Source: Alphaproteobacteria bacterium
GTDB taxonomy: Bacteria; Pseudomonadota; Alphaproteobacteria; Rhizobiales; Hyphomicrobiaceae
Direction: 5' to 3'
Length of the DNA stretch: 7,288 nt
NCBI GenBank assembly: GCA_022600335.1
Contig: JAHZKN010000239.1
Span: 1 to 7,288 of the forward strand
Below are positions 1 to 6,458 of the stretch, one piece after another. The position numbers were made by a program, and so were the translations under genes. Every line of letters begins with the position of its first letter. The stretch's first letter is position 1. The notes beneath the pieces were generated by a model. It did no database searches, had not been told where the DNA came from, and saw nothing but the letters and a program-made list of their open reading frames with translations.

Positions 1-444
1 CTGTGCTTCGAGGTCGACCGTTACGGTGGCGTTGGCGCCGCGTTCGGCGTCGTCCATCAGTTTGTCGACGTCGGACTGCGGAAGCCTGATCGGCAGGATG
101 CCGTTCTGAAAGCAGTTGTTGTAAAAAATGTCGGCAAAGTCTGGTGCGATGATGCAGCGAAAGCCATGATCCAGTAGCGCCCATGGCGCGTGCTCGCGGG
201 AAGAACCGCAGCCAAAATTTTCACCCGTCACAAGGATCTCGGCCGCTTTGTAGGCTGGTTTGTTGAGGACGAAGTCCTCGTTGGGAGAACCATCTTCATT
301 GAAGCGAAGCTCGTAGAATAATGATGCGCCGAGGCCGGTGCGTTTGATGGTCTTCAAGAATTGCTTTGGGATAATCATGTCGGTGTCGACGTTGCGCATT
401 GGCAAAGGTGCTGCGGTTGCACGCAGGGTCGTGAATTTTTCCAT
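1..444 (-). CDS. leuD: 3-isopropylmalate dehydratase small subunit (3' end beyond the window)
   Basis: LeuD is the swivelling small subunit that joins LeuC to form cytoplasmic isopropylmalate isomerase, which converts 2-isopropylmalate to 3-isopropylmalate in leucine synthesis. I translated the minus strand from the ATG at 444-442. It gives 148 codons with no stop up to the window edge; the family is about 200 residues, so roughly the last quarter is missing. Diagnostic segments are the start [22 protein letters not shown] near residues 18-32, [19 protein letters not shown] near 74-92 (the substrate-loop signature) and [16 protein letters not shown] near 103-118. The ATG matches the family start. 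A GAGGAG ribosome-binding site lies at 448-453 (minus strand), only 3 nt from the ATG, which is close. The preceding gene ends 21 nt upstream, so co-transcription is likely. Its partner leuC lies about 1.3 kb upstream rather than next to it. Confidence 0.97.
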   Translation of the reverse strand, partial: MEKFTTLRATAAPLPMRNVDTDMIIPKQFLKTIKRTGLGASLFYELRFNEDGSPNEDFVLNKPAYKAAEILVTGENFGCGSSREHAPWALLDHGFRCIIAPDFADIFYNNCFQNGILPIRLPQSDVDKLMDDAERGANATVTVDLEAQ

Positions 445-465
445 CGTCTCCTCAGAGTCCCGTGA

Positions 466-924
466 TTAGGCGCGAAGCGCATCGGCTAGGGCGCGAAAAT
501 AGCCTTCGCATGATACCAGCCGGTCTAGTCGCCGGCCAGCTGCTGCCGGGTCGAGGCTGTCATCGGGCCCGAGCGATTCAAGCTGATCCAGCCGTCTTTT
601 AACGCCAGCTAGCTTTCTGCCGTCAAGGTAGTTGGTCAAAGTTTCGACAATGGTTTCAACATATCCGCTGATCCGGCCAAATTCTCTGAGGATTTGGCGC
701 CGAGCGGTCAGGCTATCAGGTTGTTGACACAGCCGCTCAATGGCGGCAACGGCTCGCGCTAATGTGTCTGCGACCTGGTCGGCATAGACGGCGACCTTCG
801 CCTTGCGTTTGCAATCGAGGCCGGAGAGCAGATCAATCCAGCGATGGAGTGTTTCAGCAAGGCCTAAAAGGCGTTTGGTATAGTCGGCAAAGCACATGGG
901 CGCTGCCCCCAAGGCAGTCAACAC
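466..924 (-). CDS. Small helical protein of unknown function between leuC and leuD
   Basis: I do not recognise this protein. The open frame encodes 152 residues from a GTG at 924-922, or 143 residues from an internal ATG at 897-895. The ATG has a G-rich stretch (TTGGGGGC) just upstream, while the GTG has no clear ribosome-binding site, so the start is open. The protein looks almost wholly alpha-helical and rich in Ala, Leu and Arg. It has no signal peptide, membrane segment or catalytic motif that I can identify, so it is probably cytoplasmic. Four cysteines (11, 38, 66 and 139 from the GTG) are scattered and do not form a metal-binding pattern. The segment around residues 103-118 is charged (KLAGVKRRLDQLE) and could form a short coiled coil. 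The case for a real gene rests on its length, its same-strand position 21 nt before leuD and the absence of a competing frame. A function in leucine synthesis is not shown. Confidence 0.62.
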   Translation of the reverse strand: MLTALGAAPMCFADYTKRLLGLAETLHRWIDLLSGLDCKRKAKVAVYADQVADTLARAVAAIERLCQQPDSLTARRQILREFGRISGYVETIVETLTNYLDGRKLAGVKRRLDQLESLGPDDSLDPAAAGRRLDRLVSCEGYFRALADALRA

Positions 925-926
925 AG

Positions 927-942
927 GAACTCAGCTTAGTTC
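927..942. repeat. Imperfect 16-bp palindrome before the small gene
   Basis: GAACT at 927-931 and AGTTC at 938-942 are inverted copies. The enclosed AGCT makes the whole 16 bases a palindrome with one mismatched pair (932/937). It lies directly upstream of the GTG at 924. In RNA it would form only a short hairpin with no U-run after it, so it is not a terminator. A protein-binding site or chance are both possible. Confidence 0.3.
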
Positions 943-994
943 AGAATTTTGGGACGGGGATAAGCGGACTGCGACCGAGCGGTCACGGCAGCAC

Positions 995-1588
995 CTAATG
1001 AACGTTAGGGTCCGTATAACACTTGCGCATGTATTCACAGCGATGCGAGCCAGAAAAATGCATCATGTCGCCCTTGGCAGGTGAGATGAAGCGGCAGATC
1101 TCTTCCACGCCATCAATTGTTAACCAGCCCTGGCGGCGGCCGCGTTGAACCGCGAAACAATCCGCCGTTTTTTCATCGGGCCCACGAAACTGATGTGCGC
1201 ATTCGTGGGCAAAAATCCAAAACTTTACTGGAGTGGAGACCTGCGACATCAATTTGGAGTTAAAGATAAGGAAGCCTGGATAGGCCGCGCCATAGTCATC
1301 CAGTTTATCATCAATCACAACCGGTCGATTGCCACACCATTGACGGTTGCCATCAAGTTTAAATTCACCTGGGTCGAGAATTCTCGCGGTGCCACCAACG
1401 TGCGCTACATATTCCTCTGGGGAGGGTGGTCCCCCGGCAAGGATGGGCGCAGCCAAGATTGAGACGGCTGTGAGACCGGCCAGGACCTGCACCGAGCGCG
1501 AGTGCAATCGCTGCATAACGCGGATAACTTGGTTTTGAGCAGTCTGGATGAGTGTCATTGGCTGCGAAATCTGGCGGTTATCCGTCAT
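995..1588 (-). CDS. Exported protein with an HExxH metallopeptidase-like motif, unknown family
   Basis: The frame encodes 197 residues from an ATG at 1588-1586. A basic stretch (R23, R27, R31) followed by a hydrophobic run at about 33-51 (VQVLAGLTAVSILAAPILA) looks like a signal peptide with cleavage near A51, so the mature part should be periplasmic. Starts at M11 (1558) or M25 (1516) would give a more usual signal-peptide length; none of the three has a convincing ribosome-binding site. The mature domain carries HECAH at 128-132 inside FWIFAHECAHQF, followed by E139 and TADC at 141-144. HExxH with a downstream E..AD is the zinc-ligand pattern of several gluzincin-type peptidases, so a zinc-dependent hydrolase is a reasonable inference. 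Six cysteines (85, 130, 144, 165, 184, 190) may form disulfides; C130 lies within the motif itself. The gene follows leuC by 142 nt and precedes the small unknown gene by 70 nt. Substrate and role are unknown. Confidence 0.8.
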   Translation of the reverse strand: MTDNRQISQPMTLIQTAQNQVIRVMQRLHSRSVQVLAGLTAVSILAAPILAGGPPSPEEYVAHVGGTARILDPGEFKLDGNRQWCGNRPVVIDDKLDDYGAAYPGFLIFNSKLMSQVSTPVKFWIFAHECAHQFRGPDEKTADCFAVQRGRRQGWLTIDGVEEICRFISPAKGDMMHFSGSHRCEYMRKCYTDPNVH

Positions 1589-1730
1589 GTTTCTAATGAG
1601 TTCGGGAGAATTACGCGAAGCCTGGGCGAAGACAAGGCAACGACATGAATTTTCTACATCTAACTTTTCAACCTGGATTTGCGGTCACAGTTGACGTCTG
1701 GGACATCGACATTGTGCTGGGGCCCCGTCC

Positions 1731-3149
1731 CTAGGGCTGCCAGCTGCGGATATCAACGAAGTGACCCTCAATGGCTGCCGCTGCAGCCATTTGCGGTGAA
1801 ACCAGGTGCGTGCGACCGCGATAGCCCTGACGGCCCTCAAAATTACGGTTTGAGGTGGACGCGCAGCGTTGACCTGGTCTGAGCTGATCGGGATTCATGC
1901 CCAAGCACATGGAGCACCCCGGCTCGCGCCACTCAAAACCAGCGTCGACGAAAATTTTGTCGAGACCCTCAGATTCTGCCTGTGCTTTCACCAATCCAGA
2001 GCCTGGGACAATCATCGCATAGTCAAGTCCTGACGCTATTTTCTTGCCCTCAACGATGCTGGCGACGGCGCGCAAATCCTCAATCCGGCCATTGGTACAC
2101 GAGCCAATCCAAATCACATCAAGGGGAACGTCGGTGATCTTGGTTCCAGCCTGAAGCCCCATATAGTCAAGGGCACGCGTGATAGACGCACGCTTGTTCT
2201 CATCCGTCGCTGCTGCCGGATCAGGCACGTTTCCGGTTACCGCGACAACGTCCTCTGGGCTGGTGCCCCACGTGACAATCGGGGGCAAATTGGCAGCATC
2301 AAGCGTCACCTCTTGATCAAAGTGCGCACCATCATCCGTGTGCAGCGTTTCCCAATAGCGCATGGCCATATCCCACGCCGCACCCTTGGGTGCCTTGGGC
2401 CGGCCTTTGAGAAACTCGTAAGTCTTGTTATCCGGCGCAATGAGGCCCGCCCGGGCACCGCCTTCGATGGACATGTTGCAGATTGTCATTCTGCCTTCCA
2501 TCGACAATGCGCGGATCGCCTCCCCGGCATATTCCATCACATGCCCGGTGCCACCTGCGGTGCCGATCTCGCCAATAATAGCGAGGATGATATCCTTGGC
2601 CGTGACACCCTTTGGCAAGGTGCCGTTGACATTGATCCGCATGTTCTTTGCTTTTTTCTGGACCAACGTTTGTGTCGCTAGAACGTGTTCCACCTCACTT
2701 GTACCAATGCCGTGGGCAAGCGCACCGAATGCGCCATGTGTCGAGGTATGGCTGTCGCCACAAACGATGGTTGTGCCAGGAAGCGTAAAGCCCTGCTCAG
2801 GGCCAACGACGTGAACAATGCCTTGTCGCGTGTCGCGCTCATTGAAATATTCAATTTCAAAATCGTCCGCATTTTTTGCCAGGGTTTCGATTTGGATGCG
2901 GCTGTCGACATCATCGATGCCTTGCGAGCGATCGGTCGTCGGCACATTGTGATCAACAACTGCCAATGTCTTTTCTGGTGCTCGCACGCTGCGACCTGCA
3001 ATCCGCAAACCCTCAAAAGCCTGCGGTGACGTCACTTCATGCACCAGGTGGCGATCAATGTAGATGACACAGGTGCCGTCGTCTTGTTGGTCAACAATGT
3101 GATCATCAAAGATCTTATCATACAGCGTCTTTTTCATAGTGCCGGCCAT
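1731..3149 (-). CDS. leuC: 3-isopropylmalate dehydratase large subunit
   Basis: LeuC is the [4Fe-4S] catalytic subunit of isopropylmalate isomerase, an aconitase-family enzyme of leucine synthesis that works with LeuD in the cytoplasm. The 472 residues match the usual length (about 466-475). Visible family signatures are [10 protein letters not shown] near the N-terminus, [11 protein letters not shown] at 64-74, [31 protein letters not shown] in pieces across 130-160, and [12 protein letters not shown] at 224-235. The three cluster cysteines are present: C351 in IGSCTNGR, and C412 and C415 in [11 protein letters not shown]. The C-terminal [12 protein letters not shown] and THLVSP signatures are intact; the variable pair between them is YR, where E. 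coli has RG. An in-frame TGA lies three codons before the ATG at 3149, so the start is that ATG or the one at 3137 (M5); neither has a clear ribosome-binding site. The gene is preceded by 311 nt of non-coding DNA, so it probably has its own promoter. Confidence 0.98.
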   Translation of the reverse strand: MAGTMKKTLYDKIFDDHIVDQQDDGTCVIYIDRHLVHEVTSPQAFEGLRIAGRSVRAPEKTLAVVDHNVPTTDRSQGIDDVDSRIQIETLAKNADDFEIEYFNERDTRQGIVHVVGPEQGFTLPGTTIVCGDSHTSTHGAFGALAHGIGTSEVEHVLATQTLVQKKAKNMRINVNGTLPKGVTAKDIILAIIGEIGTAGGTGHVMEYAGEAIRALSMEGRMTICNMSIEGGARAGLIAPDNKTYEFLKGRPKAPKGAAWDMAMRYWETLHTDDGAHFDQEVTLDAANLPPIVTWGTSPEDVVAVTGNVPDPAAATDENKRASITRALDYMGLQAGTKITDVPLDVIWIGSCTNGRIEDLRAVASIVEGKKIASGLDYAMIVPGSGLVKAQAESEGLDKIFVDAGFEWREPGCSMCLGMNPDQLRPGQRCASTSNRNFEGRQGYRGRTHLVSPQMAAAAAIEGHFVDIRSWQP

Positions 3150-3209
3150 TTCGCATCAAAGGTTGGGGCTGCAGGGATCACTCAATTGCGCGGCGCCCTG
3201 TGCCTGATT

Positions 3210-3223
3210 TCTAAGGCCTTAGA
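3210..3223. promoter_or_regulatory. Perfect 14-bp palindrome, candidate operator of leuC
   Basis: TCTAAGGCCTTAGA reads the same on both strands. It lies about 60 nt upstream of the leuC start and overlaps the candidate -10 element at 3220-3225, where a bound repressor would block RNA polymerase. There is no known match that I can name. It does not fit the T-N11-A spacing typical of LysR-type sites, so I do not assign it to the neighbouring regulator. Confidence 0.4.
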
Positions 3224-3248
3224 TAGCGTTGCTTGGCAGCGACTGCAA
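3220..3248 (-). promoter_or_regulatory. Candidate leuC promoter
   Basis: On the minus strand, TTGCAG (3248-3243) and TATCTA (3225-3220) are separated by exactly 17 nt. The match to the sigma-70 consensus is only partial: the first three bases of each box. Support comes mainly from position, downstream of the terminator and about 70 nt ahead of leuC, and from the optimal spacing. Alphaproteobacterial promoters are often poorly conserved, so other sites in the gap are possible. Confidence 0.3.
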
Positions 3249-3289
3249 ATCTGACGAATAGGCCGTATCGATTCGGAAAATTTTCAGAA

Positions 3290-3323
3290 AAAACTCAAAA
3301 AAAACCGGGCACGAGGCCCGGTT
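3290..3323 (-). terminator. Intrinsic terminator downstream of the LysR gene
   Basis: On the minus strand the RNA forms an 8-bp GC-rich stem, AACCGGGC (3323-3316) with GCCCGGTT (3310-3303), closing a 5-nt loop. The transcript then continues as a run of U broken by GAG and followed by more U (about 3304-3290). The plus-strand orientation lacks a U-run, so it works only on minus-strand transcripts. It lies about 137 nt after the LysR stop and about 140 nt before leuC, which separates the two transcription units unless read-through is regulated. Confidence 0.88.
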
Positions 3324-3460
3324 GGAAGTCGTAATTTCGCCTTGAGGGGAGCCTGAAAGGTGGTGGCAATTGACCAGTTCAGCCCGGTCCTCAGACGAAC
3401 AATCTACGCAACCCGGCTTTCTTTTGGATTGCCGAAAGGCGCGTGGCTCTATCAGTACTT

Positions 3461-4342
3461 CTAGTTGCGGGTTTTGGCGACAAGAAAATCACGTAAAACC
3501 TGCACTTTTTTTGAACCCTTTAATTCTTCTGGATAAACAAAGTAAAGAGTGAGTTTTGGGGGTTCGATTTCACTCAACACGCTAACGAGGTCTGCCTCCT
3601 GTTCCGTGAGGTAGTCAGGAATTATGCCGATTCCGAGCCCCGCGCGGATAGCATATTTCATTGCAACAACACTGTTAACGCAAAAAGCCGCCTGTCGCGG
3701 TGGCTGGTCATCGCGACCAATCGTGGCCAGCCAGGTGACGGCCGCAAGATGCTGGGCTGGATGACCGCTGTATGACACAAGCTTATGGTGATCCAAGTCA
3801 GCGATGGTCTGTGGCGTGCCATACGTACTGACATAGTCAGACGACGCATAGGCGCGAACTTTGGAGGTCATGATCGGCCGCCGTATGAGTTCGGGCTGGT
3901 TGGGCTCGGTAGTCCAGACAGCTGCGTCGGCAGCTCGCATCGCAATATCGATCTGCTCGTCCTGAAGAAAAAGTTCGATGTTAATCTCAGGGTAGAGATC
4001 CATGAACTCTCGCATGTGCTGGGTGATCCAGACCGTACCAAAGCCAACGGGTGCCGTAATCTTTAAGTCTCCTGACGGCAAATGCTTAGAATCTGACAAC
4101 AAAGACTCGGCCAAATTTAGCTTGTTGGCGACGTCAGCCACGGTTCGAAATAAAGTTTCACCTGCTTCAGTGAGCACCAGGCCGCGGGCGTGACGGTGAA
4201 ACAACGGTGTTTTCAGGTCGCTCTCAAGGGCAGAGATCTGCCGCGATACAGCGGATTGACTCATGCTGAGCGTTTCACCTGCATGGGTAAAACTTCCCGC
4301 TTGGGCTACAGCGTTAAAGATGCGCAGCTTGTCCCAGTCCAT
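3461..4342 (-). CDS. LysR-type transcriptional regulator
   Basis: The 293-residue length is standard for a LysR-type DNA-binding regulator. The N-terminal winged helix-turn-helix spans about residues 3-62, with the recognition helix in SQSAVSRQISALE (28-40), followed by PLFHRHARGLVLTEAGE (46-62) and a linker helix to about 90. The effector-binding domain follows (about 91-290), with the core strand KITAPVGFG at 94-102 and a conserved second-subdomain segment AIRAGLGIGIIPDYL (231-245). The start is well supported: CAGGGA at 4353-4348 lies 5 nt before the ATG, and MDWDKLRIF is the usual beginning of an alphaproteobacterial LysR group that, as far as I recall, is often found beside trxB. No trxB is present here and no divergent partner gene exists, so the target cannot be read from context. 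Regulation of leuC is possible but unproven. Transcription ends at the terminator beyond its 3' end. Confidence 0.95.
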   Translation of the reverse strand: MDWDKLRIFNAVAQAGSFTHAGETLSMSQSAVSRQISALESDLKTPLFHRHARGLVLTEAGETLFRTVADVANKLNLAESLLSDSKHLPSGDLKITAPVGFGTVWITQHMREFMDLYPEINIELFLQDEQIDIAMRAADAAVWTTEPNQPELIRRPIMTSKVRAYASSDYVSTYGTPQTIADLDHHKLVSYSGHPAQHLAAVTWLATIGRDDQPPRQAAFCVNSVVAMKYAIRAGLGIGIIPDYLTEQEADLVSVLSEIEPPKLTLYFVYPEELKGSKKVQVLRDFLVAKTRN

Positions 4343-4546
4343 GACAATCCCTGACGTTGTTATTTAGAGCGGGCTTGATGTACCCGAATCGCGAATAGGA
4401 TGCTGTCTGATATCAAACCGGACATGCACGTACAGCAAGACTGTTGCAATAGAACTCAGTCCTCTCTGGTGCTTTGACTTGACTGGCCGCGGCTTATGAG
4501 CCCAATGCCGGCGCGATTGAGTGATAAGCTGGATTTGTTTCACGCG
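4343..4546 (-). other. Gap between the hemY-like gene and the LysR gene
   Basis: These 204 bases hold no gene that I can support and no clear intrinsic terminator for the upstream hemY-like gene; only a weak GC-rich fold (GGCT-CATA-AGCC near 4491-4502) without a U-run is seen. The LysR promoter probably lies here. One weak candidate on the minus strand is TTGCTG, 17 nt, TGATAT, which overlaps the 8-bp palindrome TGATATCA near 4408-4415. Confidence 0.4.
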
Positions 4547-6427
4547 TCAGGAAGACGCCGTGCGGTAGGGCTTGAAGGCGGGTGATACCAGGTCGGCATC
4601 GCCGGTATCTGGGCCTGGATCGTCTGGTGCACGTGGTGAAACAAAGACGTCTGACTGTTTGGTTGTTGCGCTGTCTTGGTCAGGTTTGTTTGCCACGTTG
4701 TCGGACTTGGCTGAAGCCTTTTGGGCCTCTTTGGCAGATCGGGTCTGCGAATCCGTCGATTTAGACTTGGACTTTTTTGGTTGATCCGAATTGATCGCGA
4801 CACTTGCTTGCGGATGCTGGAATCGCTTTTTCTTTTTGCGCGCGCCCTTTGATGTATAGCGACCGACGGCTGGTTTTGTCGGTGATTCTGCGCTGACGCC
4901 TGGTGAACCTGATGCCGACTTTGGTTTTTGTGCTGTAGCCTCGACTGAAACATTTGCCTGGTCTTCTGCCGAGTTCTCTGTCGCCGATGGGATTATGACC
5001 GTGCTGGTGTCGTGCCTGGGTTCTGCAGCAGATACGCTTGTTGGCGTAGCTTCACTCACCGCTTCAATGGTTGGCTGTGCGGCAGCAAGAACAGCAATCA
5101 GCTCTTCTGTTTTTGCTGACAAACTTTGTCCGCTTTGGTCAGGCGCGCGTTCAACAGGTGTGCGCCAAGCGAAGGCATCGATCTCACCGGTTACTGGTGA
5201 AATCGGTGCCCAGTGTTCTGAGACGACGCCATCGGCGGTCCAAGCCGGATCACGGCTTGCCGTAACGGCGCGTGCCAACCATTCGCGCACGCGACCCTTA
5301 TCTCCGTGTTGCTCACCTTCAATACGCGCCATCAACGTTGCAATGCGTTGGGTTAGGCGATCTTTAAGGAGCGGTGCAAGCGCGTGACGCGCCTCGTCAA
5401 AATTGCGCGCTTCTAGCGCCGCGACGGCAATTGCAATTGGGCCTTCAGAGCTCTTCGGTGCGGTTGCAGCAAGCTTTTTGACCCGTTCCAGACGATCCTT
5501 GGGACTGTCGCCGATGCGCGCGTAGGCGTAGGCCGTTGCCAAATCAGGATGTGGTGCCAGCGCCCAAGTTTTTTGAACGACTTTGGCCGCTTTGCTGGTG
5601 TTACCGCGGGCAGCTAGGAGGCGGCCTGCGATTGCGGCAGCAGGAATCAGATCTTTGGCCAATCCGTGCGCTTCTAGTGCGAGCCCAAGAGCCTCATCGG
5701 CCTTGCCATCTTCAAGGCGTTGGGCTTGCGCGGTGAGCAGAACCGCGCGGCGGCGATCGGCTGTCGGCTTATCGACGTGGCCATAGCGGCGTGCCGTTGC
5801 CAGGGTTTCAAGGGCCCCGGCCCAGTTGGCCGCTTGGCATTGATGCTGGAACGTCGCTTCGACCGGCCATGACAAGCTTGGGTTTGCCGTCATGGCACGC
5901 GTTGCAAAATGACGCGCCGCTTCAGGCTCATGCATCTCGGTGGCTTCGAGGTACAAGCCGCGTAACCCAAGTTGTTCGGTATCTGGCGCCGATAGCATGG
6001 ATTCATAGATGCGCTTGGCTGTCGCACGGTCACCTGTGAGATGCGCAGTTTGTGCCCGCAGCAGATGTGTCAGCGGCTCGTTTGGCAAAGATTTGCGCGC
6101 CTGCTGCGCAAATTTGTTGGCTGCACTTCTATCGCCAGCGCTGATCGCGATCATTCCACTTGAAAGTGCATCCAAACCGCGGCGCTGGCGTTGCCGGCGC
6201 ATATAACGGCCAAGAAGCGCCGGGCTTAGCCAGATATACCGCAGCACCGACCAGGCCATCAGGCCCGCTGCGATGAGAAGAGCTACGATGCCGATGGCGC
6301 GGAAGACACTGGTTTGAATCTCATAGCCCTGCCAATTGAGGACCAGCGAACCGGGTCGATCGGCAAGCCAGGCGAAGCCCGAGGCAATTGCAAGAACGGT
6401 AATGAGGAACAAAACAAGACGGAGCAT
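4547..6427 (-). CDS. hemY: HemY-like inner-membrane TPR protein with a long low-complexity tail
   Basis: The N-terminus has two membrane segments, about residues 2-22 and 43-64, joined by a short loop (DRPGSLVLNWQGYEI) typical of the HemY N-terminal domain. The second segment is followed by RYIWLSPALLGRYMRRQRQRR, so the positive-inside rule puts the rest in the cytoplasm. Residues about 90-390 are Ala/Leu-rich helical pairs of TPR type. The block at 393-424 (DPAWTADGVVSEHWAPIS, then PVTGEIDAFAW) is a conserved end-piece of alphaproteobacterial HemY proteins. The family is linked to haem synthesis by gene neighbourhood and is thought to act as a scaffold; its biochemical role is not settled. 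It should not be confused with the protoporphyrinogen oxidase also called HemY. At 626 residues it is far longer than E. coli HemY (about 400) because of a Ser/Thr/Lys/Pro-rich tail (about 430-626) containing KKKK at 531-534. The AGGGA at 6442-6438 is a plausible ribosome-binding site, and the mic60-like gene ends 31 nt upstream. Confidence 0.9.
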   Translation of the reverse strand: MLRLVLFLITVLAIASGFAWLADRPGSLVLNWQGYEIQTSVFRAIGIVALLIAAGLMAWSVLRYIWLSPALLGRYMRRQRQRRGLDALSSGMIAISAGDRSAANKFAQQARKSLPNEPLTHLLRAQTAHLTGDRATAKRIYESMLSAPDTEQLGLRGLYLEATEMHEPEAARHFATRAMTANPSLSWPVEATFQHQCQAANWAGALETLATARRYGHVDKPTADRRRAVLLTAQAQRLEDGKADEALGLALEAHGLAKDLIPAAAIAGRLLAARGNTSKAAKVVQKTWALAPHPDLATAYAYARIGDSPKDRLERVKKLAATAPKSSEGPIAIAVAALEARNFDEARHALAPLLKDRLTQRIATLMARIEGEQHGDKGRVREWLARAVTASRDPAWTADGVVSEHWAPISPVTGEIDAFAWRTPVERAPDQSGQSLSAKTEELIAVLAAAQPTIEAVSEATPTSVSAAEPRHDTSTVIIPSATENSAEDQANVSVEATAQKPKSASGSPGVSAESPTKPAVGRYTSKGARKKKKRFQHPQASVAINSDQPKKSKSKSTDSQTRSAKEAQKASAKSDNVANKPDQDSATTKQSDVFVSPRAPDDPGPDTGDADLVSPAFKPYRTASS

Positions 6428-6458
6428 TTCTACAATTTCCCTAACAAGGATCCTCAGA

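Larger units (their letters stand above)
3150..3460 (-). other. Intergenic region between the LysR gene and leuC
   Basis: These 311 bases hold no convincing gene. Reading the minus strand from 3460, the first part is a likely 3' untranslated region of the LysR gene ending in an intrinsic terminator (3290-3323). The second part, to 3150, is the probable leuC promoter and leader. I looked for a leucine-codon-rich leader peptide, as in classical leu attenuation, and found none: there is no ATG between the LysR stop and the immediate vicinity of leuC, and the few TTG/GTG frames lack Leu runs and a ribosome-binding site. Other structures include a short hairpin GCC-TTTC-GGC (3431-3440) and a 7-bp pairing between GCAATCC and GGGTTGC (about 3409-3433). 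Confidence 0.7.

Noticed and set aside
1145..1462. 105-residue plus-strand open frame opposite the HExxH gene
   Set aside because: The minus-strand frame has a signal peptide and an HExxH motif, while this one shows no coherent domain.
1589..1730. GGGGCCCC and a GGGAC/GTCCC pairing just after the leuC stop, considered as a terminator
   Set aside because: The pairing is short and interrupted, and no U-run follows on the minus strand.
2678..3016. 112-residue minus-strand open frame inside leuC
   Set aside because: LeuC is continuous and fully conserved across this stretch in another frame, so this is a shadow frame.
3105..3180. Short minus-strand frames near the leuC start (a 12-codon ATG frame at 3156-3118 and a 15-codon GTG frame whose TGA overlaps the ATG at 3137), considered as leader peptides
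   Set aside because: Neither has a ribosome-binding site or a run of leucine codons, and both overlap the leuC start; chance is sufficient.
2313..3254. Several plus-strand open frames opposite leuC
   Set aside because: They overlap one another and the conserved leuC coding sequence, and none shows a recognisable protein feature.
3330..3460. Known structured RNA (6S, SRP RNA, RNase P RNA, tRNA) ahead of the terminator
   Set aside because: None of the conserved sequence blocks of these RNAs could be recognised.
4540..4953. 137-residue minus-strand open frame overlapping the end of the hemY-like gene
   Set aside because: It lies in another frame inside the low-complexity tail coding region, and its Gln/His/Arg/Ser-rich translation looks like a frame-shifted copy of that biased sequence. 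The hemY frame continues intact through it.
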